Source: Plantactinospora mayteni
GTDB taxonomy: Bacteria; Actinomycetota; Actinomycetes; Mycobacteriales; Micromonosporaceae
Length of the DNA: 64,000 nt
Assembly: GCF_016862935.1 (NCBI RefSeq)
Contig: NZ_BONX01000004.1
Span: 124,001-188,000, forward strand
Direction of reading: 5' to 3'
The notes beneath the pieces are model-generated. The model was given only the letters and a program-made list of their open reading frames with translations, had not been told where the DNA came from and did no database searches. Position numbers and translations under genes: made by a program. Position 1 is the stretch's first letter; the number at the start of each line of letters is the position of its first letter. Below, piece after piece: positions 40,934 to 47,555 of this stretch.

Positions 40934-42505
40934 ATGAGACGACGATCAGTCCGGTTGCGACTCCACGCGGCGCTGGCCACGGCGGCCGTCGCGGTCGCGG
41001 TCGGTGTCGCGCTGCCGATGACGCAGGCAACGGCGGCGGTCGGCAACGCCACCGGCTACGCGACCCAGAACGGCGGGACGACCGGCGGGGCCGGCGGGCA
41101 GACGGTGCGGGCCAGCACGGGGACCGCGATCCACACGGCCCTGTGCGGCCGGGCCAGCAGCAGTACCCCGATCGTCATCGAGGTCTCGGGGACGATCAAC
41201 CACGGCAACACCAGCAAGGTGTCGGGCGACAGTTGCAACACCGCCGCCGACAAGATCGAACTCAAGGAAATCAGCAACGTCACGATCATCGGGGTCGGCG
41301 GCGGAGCCGTCTTCGACCAACTCGGCATCCACATTCGTGACGCCAGCAACATCATCATCCAGAACGTGACCGTCCGGAACGTCAAGAAGTCGGGCTCACC
41401 CACGTCCAACGGTGGTGACGCTATCGGCATGGAGAGCACCGTCCGCAACGTCTGGGTCGATCACGTCACCCTGGAGGCGTCGGGTGGGGAGTCGGAGGGC
41501 TTCGACGGCCTTTTCGACATGAAGGACAATACGCAGTACGTCACCCTCTCCTACAGCATTCTGCGCAACTCCGGCCGTGGTGGCCTCGTCGGGTCCAGCG
41601 AGAGCGACCGCTCGAACGGCTTCATCACGTACCACCACAACCTGTACGAGAACATCGACTCCCGTACGCCCCTGCTCCGTGGCGGCATAGCCCACATCTA
41701 CAACAACCACTACGTGAGCCTCCACGAGTCCGGTATCAACTCCCGGGCCGGGGCTCGGGCCAAGGTGGACAACAACTACTTCCGGAACTCCAAGGACGTA
41801 CTCGGCACCTTCTACACCAGCGAGGCCGGCTACTGGCAGGTCAGCGGCAACATCTTCGACAACGTGACCTGGTCCAGCCCGGGCAGTGACACCAACCCCG
41901 CCGGCCCCAACCCGCAGTCGAACACCACCGTCAGCATCCCGTACTCCTACAGCCTCGACGGAGCCAGCTGCGTACCCGATGTCGTCCGCCAGACGGCGGG
42001 CGCCAACACGGGCCTGCGGGTCTCGGACGGAAGCTGCTCGCCGCAGGGTCCGACACCGACACCGACGAGGCCGACCCCGACGCCGACGCGACCCACGCCG
42101 ACGCCGACCACCCCCACGCCGACGCCGACGCAGCCCAGCGGGACCAACCTCAGCATCGGGGCCGGCTCCGACGGCTCCAGCAAGGCCGACGGGACGGGCT
42201 ACGGCAACGTGCGGGACGGTGACATGGGCACCTACTGGTCGCCGGCCGGCTCGACCGGGTCCATCTCGATCAAGTGGGGTTCGGCCACCACGGTGTCCAG
42301 GATCAACATCCGTGAGGCGTCGGGCTCCGCCGGCACCATCGGGTCTTGGCGGGTACTCAACCACGACACCGGCGCCGTCCTGACCTCCGGCAGCGGAGCG
42401 GGCGTCATCACCTTCGCCGCGACCTCGCTACGCAAGATCACCTTTGAGATCACCGGCTCGACCGGCACACCGAGAGTCGCCGAGTTCGAGACCTACGCCG
42501 GGTAG
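40934..42505 (+). CDS. Secreted pectate lyase (PL1-type) with C-terminal carbohydrate-binding domain
   Basis: A 523-aa exported enzyme. Signal peptide ~1-35. The parallel beta-helix lyase domain (~36-370) has NVWVDHVTL (~172-180), matching the PL1 WVDH motif with a Ca2+-binding Asp, and the catalytic Arg in SRTPLLRGG (the RxPxxR motif). A Pro/Thr linker of repeated PTPT units (~373-405) leads to a ~115-aa discoidin-like domain (NLSIGAGSDGSSKADG...EFETYAG) that may bind pectin. It cleaves polygalacturonate by beta-elimination outside the cell. The leader is ~210 nt, with the operator at the promoter. A strong terminator follows. Confidence 0.95.
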   Translation: MRRRSVRLRLHAALATAAVAVAVGVALPMTQATAAVGNATGYATQNGGTTGGAGGQTVRASTGTAIHTALCGRASSSTPIVIEVSGTINHGNTSKVSGDSCNTAADKIELKEISNVTIIGVGGGAVFDQLGIHIRDASNIIIQNVTVRNVKKSGSPTSNGGDAIGMESTVRNVWVDHVTLEASGGESEGFDGLFDMKDNTQYVTLSYSILRNSGRGGLVGSSESDRSNGFITYHHNLYENIDSRTPLLRGGIAHIYNNHYVSLHESGINSRAGARAKVDNNYFRNSKDVLGTFYTSEAGYWQVSGNIFDNVTWSSPGSDTNPAGPNPQSNTTVSIPYSYSLDGASCVPDVVRQTAGANTGLRVSDGSCSPQGPTPTPTRPTPTPTRPTPTPTTPTPTPTQPSGTNLSIGAGSDGSSKADGTGYGNVRDGDMGTYWSPAGSTGSISIKWGSATTVSRINIREASGSAGTIGSWRVLNHDTGAVLTSGSGAGVITFAATSLRKITFEITGSTGTPRVAEFETYAG

Positions 42506-42519
42506 CAGGGGCTCCCGGT

Positions 42520-42554
42520 GTCCTCCGGGTCCGGCGTCCCCGGACCCGGAGGAC
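42520..42554 (+). terminator. Pectate lyase terminator
   Basis: A perfect 15-bp stem (GTCCTCCGGGTCCGG at 42520-42534, complement 42540-42554, 5-nt loop), 15 bp after the stop, followed by AAGATT. Confidence 0.85.
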
Positions 42555-42602
42555 AAGATTCCGTTGGACGCCGTTGTCGCCGCCGATGGTGGACGCCCGG
42601 GC

Positions 42603-42660
42603 CTGACCTGGACAACAGATGCGCTACAGCTCCCGGTAGCACATCTGTTGTCCAGGTCAG
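42603..42660. repeat. Long near-perfect inverted repeat (58-bp hairpin)
   Basis: CTGACCTGGACAACAGATG (42603-42621) is the exact reverse complement of 42642-42660. After one mismatch pair the stem continues with GCTAC (42623-42627) and GTAGC (42636-42640) around an 8-nt loop, 24 paired bases in 25 positions. Weaker outer pairing (GGTGG upstream near 42588, CCACC near 42663) may extend it. It is not preceded by a stop codon at terminator distance and has no T run. Confidence 0.85.
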
Positions 42661-43494
42661 CGCCACCATTCCGGGGTCCGGATGGCAACCCGCCCGAGCC
42701 GTTGCCTTCCGGTGACGGCGTGCAGCCGCCCACCAATTACCCGGGACGGGGCGGGATCGACGACCAGTGGTATTTATGTGCTTCAATGGAATTCATCCTG
42801 GCGAAATCGCGCTCGACGAATCCGGTGGCGTCACCGTACGAGTTGCTGGATTATCTCTCGGGACAGTTGTCTCACTCGACGCAATGACGGCGATGTCCCC
42901 GTCCTGCGACTCTCGGGTTTCACCTCTGAAACGGTCTCCGGCGCGGTTGCGAGAACCGTCGCGCGATACACTCTCTCGCACCCCGGGGTCAAGCGGATGC
43001 GATTAGGCTCTCGCCCTTCTGACGGGTCTCCCCGCCCAGGGCCCCCGGATGCCCACCCTCGCGGGACGGGGACGTTGTCGGCACCAGGTCGACCGCCCGC
43101 GCCGGCAGCGCGACGTCCCCGCACCGCGACCGGGTCGCCACCCCGGGCGGGGACCAGCACGTCGTCCGCCGCACCCGGCAGGATCGGAGGGCCGACGCAC
43201 CGATCAGGACGGAGCCACGGCGCGCGGCCGACGGCGTCGACCCTGCCCAGCACCCTCCTCGGCGCCAGCATCTCCGGGGGATCTTGCTCGCTCAGGGTGA
43301 TCGACTCGACCGGGGCAGTCATTACCACCGGCGAGCGAAAGTGGCATGTCCGCACTTCACAGAAAGGCCAACAGTCACGCTCAGAATAATCCGAGTTTGT
43401 CAATGTTACGCTGTGCAATATTCGCCGTGGCTTGTACTGCTGTTCTGTCGACGGAAGCTGCCTGCTCACCCGCTTGAAAGCGTCTTCTGTCGCA

Positions 43495-43531
43495 TTGACA
43501 CCCCGGGGTTTATTGGGTCACTCTATGCCGC
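43495..43531 (+). promoter_or_regulatory. Probable promoter of the prenyltransferase-oxidase operon
   Basis: A perfect TTGACA at 43495-43500 lies 31 bp before the ATG at 43532. A -10 at a normal spacing (TCACTC, 43518-43523) is poor, but the geometry would put the transcript start at or next to the start codon, so a leaderless mRNA is likely; no ribosome site is visible. Confidence 0.45.
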
Positions 43532-45265
43532 ATGAACTCGGACGATCGGCCGGACCGGACGGTGACCGTCCCGTGGTCCGAGGGCTCCCGCGTGCGGGAT
43601 CTGCGGTTCGGCGAGTTCCTGTCTGGATTGTGGGCCGGCGCGTGCGATGCGCTCGCGGTGCCCGCCGGAGAGGCCACCCGTACCACCCAGGAGTTGCAAG
43701 CGACGCTTCCCGCCTGGGCCGGCGAACGGATCGGGGACGCACCGTGCGAGCCGTCCTTCGTCGCCGCTGACGGGTTCCCGGCCGAGATGTCCCTCAACTG
43801 GTCGGGAGGGCGGCCCGAGCTTCGGATGCTGGTCGACTGCCTCTCCGACGCGGACGCCCTGCGGTCCACCCTGACCGCGAGTTCGCGTCGCTTCCGCGAG
43901 GTGAACGAGATCTTCGCCGCCGCCCCCCTGTGGTATTCGCTGGCGTGGCGTCCACCGGACCGGGTGGCCTACAAGGCGTACTTCGGGTTGTACACCTGGC
44001 CGGCCGAGCGGCGCTTCGCGGTACTGGGCCAGGCCATGCGGCGGCTGGGCATGGCGGAGGCGTGGGACGACGCCCGTCGACGGGTGGACGAGGACGGCCG
44101 GAGCGACCGGCGTGAGGTCGAGTTCCTCGGGCTCGACCTCACCGACACGGCCGAGTCCCGAGCCAAGATCTACTACCGGAACCACGGGGTCGACATCCAC
44201 GAACTGAACCGGATGGCGTCGGTGGCACTGGACCACAACGCCGAAGGGGCGCTGGCCGCGTACCGGACGTTGGTGGGCGGGCACGCCGACGCTGGGCGGG
44301 AGGCGCTGACCTGCCTCGCGTTCCGTTCCGGGCTGGGCCGGGCCGCCGAGTCCACGACCTACCTGCGGATGTCGAGTCTGGCCTCCGGCGACCAGGAGGC
44401 GGTGGACCGCGCCGCAGACCTGCTGCGTCGGCAGGGCGTGGACCCCCGGCCGTTGTACGCCGTCACCGCCGCGCTGGGCCCGGCCAGCCGGGCGGAGGGT
44501 CAGGGCCTCCTGGAGCTGATCAGCTACCGGGCCGCACGACGTCAGGGCGACCTCACCACCTACTTCCGCTTCCCCGTCTATCCACAGCCCGCGCCCCTGC
44601 CGGTCGCACCCGTCGACCTCGCCGAGAGGAACCCCACCGTGAGCCACCCCGACCTCCAGCGCGTCGCCGACCACAACGCCGCACGGCAAGCGGAGTACGA
44701 AGCGTCCCAGCTCATCCGACTGTTGGCGGACGAGGCGACGCCGGAGACCACCAAGAAGGCCGTACTGACCTACCTACAGCCGTGGTCGAACGCCTTCCAG
44801 CGCATGATCAGCGCCCGCGTCACGTACGAGTCCGACCTGGCTCTCCGGACGATCGCCCTGGAACACCAGAAGGAGGAGATCGGCCACGACGAGATCCTGG
44901 CCCGGACCCGGGCCGAGGACCAACGCGTGGTCTGGGATCCGGTCATCGAAGCGGGCGCGTCCTGGTTCGTCGACCAGTTCGCGACGCTCCCGGGGGTACA
45001 GCGGGCGATCCTCGCACACCTGGCCCTGGAGGCCGGCAGCCTCTCCCTGAGCAAGGCCGGCGTCCGCGCCTTCCCCAACGACCCGTACTTCTCGCTGCAC
45101 GACGAGGCCGACGTCGAGCACCTCGAGATGGGCTACCAGATCCTCCGGCAGCGCACCGACTGGACCGCGGACGAGATCGTGACCGTACTCGATCGGGCCT
45201 GGCAGGTCATCACCGTGGTCTCCGACCGCATCGCCGAGTGCGCCCTCCGCGACACCGCCGCGTGA
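43532..45265 (+). CDS. DMATS-type aromatic prenyltransferase fused to a heme-oxygenase-like diiron oxidase (HDO) domain
   Basis: A 577-aa two-domain protein. Residues ~20-350 match the ABBA-fold DMATS/indole prenyltransferases: K148-A-Y150, K212-I-Y214, TTYLRM (275-280) and TTYFRF (342-347) correspond to the Lys/Tyr/Arg shield around the prenyl diphosphate. After a Pro-rich linker (350-365), residues ~370-575 are an all-helical TenA/PqqC-like domain. It carries a full HDO ligand set with UndA-like spacing: E449-x2-H452, E500, and H523-x3-D527-x2-H530. The family knowledge predicts prenyl transfer to an aromatic substrate (often tryptophan) plus O2-dependent oxidation such as N-oxygenation, C-C cleavage or desaturation. 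No signal peptide. The stop overlaps the next gene's GTG. The fusion seems real: one frame, no gap. Product unknown. Confidence 0.85.
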   Translation: MNSDDRPDRTVTVPWSEGSRVRDLRFGEFLSGLWAGACDALAVPAGEATRTTQELQATLPAWAGERIGDAPCEPSFVAADGFPAEMSLNWSGGRPELRMLVDCLSDADALRSTLTASSRRFREVNEIFAAAPLWYSLAWRPPDRVAYKAYFGLYTWPAERRFAVLGQAMRRLGMAEAWDDARRRVDEDGRSDRREVEFLGLDLTDTAESRAKIYYRNHGVDIHELNRMASVALDHNAEGALAAYRTLVGGHADAGREALTCLAFRSGLGRAAESTTYLRMSSLASGDQEAVDRAADLLRRQGVDPRPLYAVTAALGPASRAEGQGLLELISYRAARRQGDLTTYFRFPVYPQPAPLPVAPVDLAERNPTVSHPDLQRVADHNAARQAEYEASQLIRLLADEATPETTKKAVLTYLQPWSNAFQRMISARVTYESDLALRTIALEHQKEEIGHDEILARTRAEDQRVVWDPVIEAGASWFVDQFATLPGVQRAILAHLALEAGSLSLSKAGVRAFPNDPYFSLHDEADVEHLEMGYQILRQRTDWTADEIVTVLDRAWQVITVVSDRIAECALRDTAA

Positions 45266-46095
45266 GCGCTGTCCCCGGGTCCGACCCGGCGGCCTCGGCC
45301 CGGGCGGCCGTGCTGGAGGCCGCCCACGCCTACCAGGAGGTCTTCGCCGACCGCTTCGTCGCCGCCTACGCGCTGGGCAGTCTCGCGCACGGCGGCTACG
45401 CCCCGGCGGTCAGCGACATCGACCTGGCCGTCGTCCTCACCGACACCCAGGGCGGGGACGCCGACACCATCGCGGAGACGGGCCAGGCCCTGCGTGAGCG
45501 TGCCGAACTGCACCGCAAGCTCTCGGTGTTCTGGGGCTCGCTGGCCGCGCTGCGCCAGGGCCGCAACGACGGGCGGTTCCCCGCCATCGACCGTCTCGAC
45601 CTGGCCGACCACGGGCTGCTCCTGCTCGGCTCCGACGTGGCCCGCCAGGTCGCCGTTCCCACCGCCGGCGAGCTGCTCGTCAACAGCGCGCAGTTCGCCG
45701 TCGACGTCCTGGCCACCGACGAGGTGATCGCCGAGATCCACCGGCCCCGCCGGCTGCTGGCCGACCCCGTGTGGTTCACGAAGGCCGTACTCTTCCCGGT
45801 CCGGTTCTTCTACAGCAGCGCCATGACCATGGGGCGCGCCGCCACCAACGACGAGGCCATCATCTGGTATCTGGCCCAACCCGGGGCCGTCGCGGCACCG
45901 CTGGTCCGGCTGGCCGCCAGGGTCAGGGCAGGAGAGCCGTTGGACCCGGCAGCGGCCGCGCCCCTCCTGGCGGCGGGCCTCAGCCAGCTCTACCAGCGCT
46001 ATGCCGAAGACCAGGCACGGCGTCTGCGCCAGGCGGGCGCACCCGCCGGCCTGGTGGCCGCGCTCACCCGCTGGCGCGGACAACTCGGCGACTGA
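45262..46095 (+). CDS. Nucleotidyltransferase-fold protein coupled to the prenyltransferase-oxidase
   Basis: A 277-aa protein with the minimal nucleotidyltransferase motif: G39-S40 followed by D52-x-D54 in YALGSLAHGG...SDIDLAV, the metal-binding pair of aminoglycoside-type and MNT-type enzymes. The C-terminal ~130 residues are helical (LLVNSAQFAVDVLATDEVIAEIHRPRRLL, FFYSSAMTMGRAATNDEAIIWYL), a layout similar to DUF4111/KNTase-C-like transferases. GTG 45262 overlaps the previous stop (GTGA). It could adenylylate the pathway product (self-resistance or activation) or an amino-acid-like intermediate. Function is inferred only; no HEPN partner typical of MNT toxin systems is adjacent. Confidence 0.8.
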   Translation: MSAVPGSDPAASARAAVLEAAHAYQEVFADRFVAAYALGSLAHGGYAPAVSDIDLAVVLTDTQGGDADTIAETGQALRERAELHRKLSVFWGSLAALRQGRNDGRFPAIDRLDLADHGLLLLGSDVARQVAVPTAGELLVNSAQFAVDVLATDEVIAEIHRPRRLLADPVWFTKAVLFPVRFFYSSAMTMGRAATNDEAIIWYLAQPGAVAAPLVRLAARVRAGEPLDPAAAAPLLAAGLSQLYQRYAEDQARRLRQAGAPAGLVAALTRWRGQLGD

Positions 46096-46188
46096 GTCCG
46101 ATCCCTGGGGCGCCGTCGAAGAGCCGTCGCGGACAGCGAGGGAACCGTCCGCGCCGCGCCGACCGGATCACGGTGGCGGCCGGCGCGG

Positions 46189-46743
46189 TCACTTGGCGAC
46201 CGGCATCCGGGCAAGCGCGTGCCGGACCAGTCCGATCAGTGCCTGCTTGCTGGACTCCCGGTCCCGGGCATCGCACCAGAGGAGCGGAACCGTGTCGTCG
46301 AGCTTCAGCGCGGCCCGGATCTCCGCCTCGGTGTACAGACACTCGCCGAAGAACCGGTTCACGGCGGCAACGAACGGGATCCCGCGCCGTTCGAAGTAGT
46401 CGACGGCGGGGAAACTCGAATCCAGCCGCCGGGTGTCGATCAGCACGACCGCGCCGACCGCGCCCTGCGCGAGTTCGTCCCAGATGAACCAGAACCGGTC
46501 CTGCCCGGGTGTGCCGAACAGATAGAGCACCACGTCGTTGGAGATGGTGATCCGTCCGAAGTCGAGCGCGACCGTCGTACGCGTCTTGCCCTCCACCCCC
46601 GTGACGTCATCCACGCCGACGCTGGCCTGGGTCAACACCTCCTCGGTGGTCAGCGGCGGAATCTCGCTGACCGCACCGACCAGGGTGGTCTTGCCCGTAC
46701 CGAAGCCGCCCGCCACGACGACCTTGACCGACTTGCGATCCAC
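46189..46743 (-). CDS. cvnD: Conservon GTP-binding protein (CvnD type)
   Basis: A 184-aa small GTPase of the actinobacterial ATP/GTP-binding conservon family. P-loop GGFGTGKTTLV (~12-22), switch II-like LFGTPGQDRFWF (~76-87), the base-specificity stretch AVNRFF (NRF replacing the Ras NKxD), and a C-terminal LLWCDARDRES. GTG 46743 is supported by AAGGGA. Last gene of a four-gene conservon transcribed kinase - roadblock - DUF742 - GTPase. Conservons form membrane-associated signalling complexes similar to eukaryotic G-protein systems and affect development and secondary metabolism in Streptomyces. The cytochrome P450 often found fifth is absent. Confidence 0.95.
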   Translation of the reverse strand: MDRKSVKVVVAGGFGTGKTTLVGAVSEIPPLTTEEVLTQASVGVDDVTGVEGKTRTTVALDFGRITISNDVVLYLFGTPGQDRFWFIWDELAQGAVGAVVLIDTRRLDSSFPAVDYFERRGIPFVAAVNRFFGECLYTEAEIRAALKLDDTVPLLWCDARDRESSKQALIGLVRHALARMPVAK

Positions 46744-46759
46744 GTTCCAGTCCCTTTGC

Positions 46760-47125
46760 CTAGAGTCTTTCGAGACCAGCGAGAACCGTCTCCAGAAGCC
46801 GCCTGTCCGCGATCTTCTGCTGTGCCGGGACGCCGACGCGTAGGTAGCCCTGCTCGAGCAGTACGTCCACCATGACCTTCGTGATGGTGAGCGGCCGGTG
46901 CAGGTAGGCGCCGATCTCGGCAATCGATACCCAGCGGGCGCAGCGGTCGAGAATCTCCCGGTACTCCAGCTCCAGTCGACTCGGGTCGACCGGGAGGGCG
47001 ATGACCTGGGTGGCCAGGTCGAGGTTCGTGTTGCGCGGACTCGTCCGCCCGTTGACGAGGATGTAGAGCGGTACTAGCCGCCCGGCCTGCGCCTCGTCGT
47101 CGCCGTCCCACACGTCATACGCCAT
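46760..47125 (-). CDS. cvnC: Conservon DUF742 protein (CvnC type)
   Basis: A 121-aa protein matching DUF742: an N-terminal RLVPLYILVNGRT (~16-28), DLATQVIAL (~36-44) and a winged-helix-like SIAEIGAYLHRPLTITKVMVDVLLEQGYL (~67-95), ending with a helix LLETVLAGLERL. It starts with ATG 47125 and overlaps the roadblock gene by 11 bp; the GTPase follows after 16 bp. In conservons it bridges the kinase/roadblock and the GTPase. Regulation by the upstream kinase is inferred from co-transcription. Confidence 0.95.
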   Translation of the reverse strand: MAYDVWDGDDEAQAGRLVPLYILVNGRTSPRNTNLDLATQVIALPVDPSRLELEYREILDRCARWVSIAEIGAYLHRPLTITKVMVDVLLEQGYLRVGVPAQQKIADRRLLETVLAGLERL

Positions 47126-47555
47126 AACCCCTGCCCTGCTGGCCGTTGACGGCCGTCGCGGTCCGGCGTACCTCGGCGCCGAGGTGCTCGCCGATCCGGG
47201 TCACCAGCCGGCTCATCTCGTACGCGACCGTTCCCATGTCGACGGTCTGCTCACAGAGTACGGCCAGCCGGGCGTTCTGACCGGCGGCGGCGACGAACAG
47301 GGTCCGGCCGTCGTACTCGATGATGACCTGCAGTACCTGCCCGCTGTCGAACCGTCGGCCCATCCCGGCGGCGACGCTGTGCAGCGAGGAGGCGCCGGCG
47401 GCCAGGAGTTCCGCCGCGTCCTGGGTCAGTGAGGTGGATTTCTGGACGATCAGCCCGTCCGTCGACAGGACGACGGCGTAGACAACGTCGGGAACTTCTA
47501 CTAGCTCGTCCAGCATCCAGGTGAGGTCATTCCCGGGGGTCGAGTTGGTGGTCAC
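47115..47555 (-). CDS. cvnB: Roadblock/LC7-domain protein (CvnB type)
   Basis: A 146-aa roadblock/LC7 protein: LTWMLDELVEVPDVVYAVVLSTDGLIVQKS at the start, LLAAGASSLHSVAAGMGRRF in the middle, VDMGTVAYEMSRLVTRIGEHLG at the end. In bacteria such dimers regulate small Ras-like GTPases (as MglB does for MglA). GTG 47555 overlaps the kinase stop by 4 bp (GTGA), implying coupling. Likely acts on the GTPase encoded at 46189-46743. Confidence 0.95.
   Translation of the reverse strand: MTTNSTPGNDLTWMLDELVEVPDVVYAVVLSTDGLIVQKSTSLTQDAAELLAAGASSLHSVAAGMGRRFDSGQVLQVIIEYDGRTLFVAAAGQNARLAVLCEQTVDMGTVAYEMSRLVTRIGEHLGAEVRRTATAVNGQQGRGYGV

Larger units (their letters stand above)
42506..43531. other. 1026-bp gene-poor region before the prenyltransferase-oxidase operon
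   Basis: Contains the pectate lyase terminator and a long hairpin (42603-42660). Several stretches (42760-42880, 43340-43500) are clearly richer in A/T than the surroundings, as in promoter regions or acquired DNA. Short frames here (such as 42767-43006) lack ribosome sites and family features. Confidence 0.6.

Noticed and set aside
42444-42887. 147-aa frame downstream of the pectate lyase
   Set aside because: It overlaps the pectate lyase end, the terminator and the long hairpin; no motif or ribosome site.
45262-46095. MNT/HEPN-type toxin-antitoxin system
   Set aside because: The nucleotidyltransferase motif fits, but no HEPN partner is adjacent, and the gene is larger than an MNT antitoxin and coupled to an enzyme gene.
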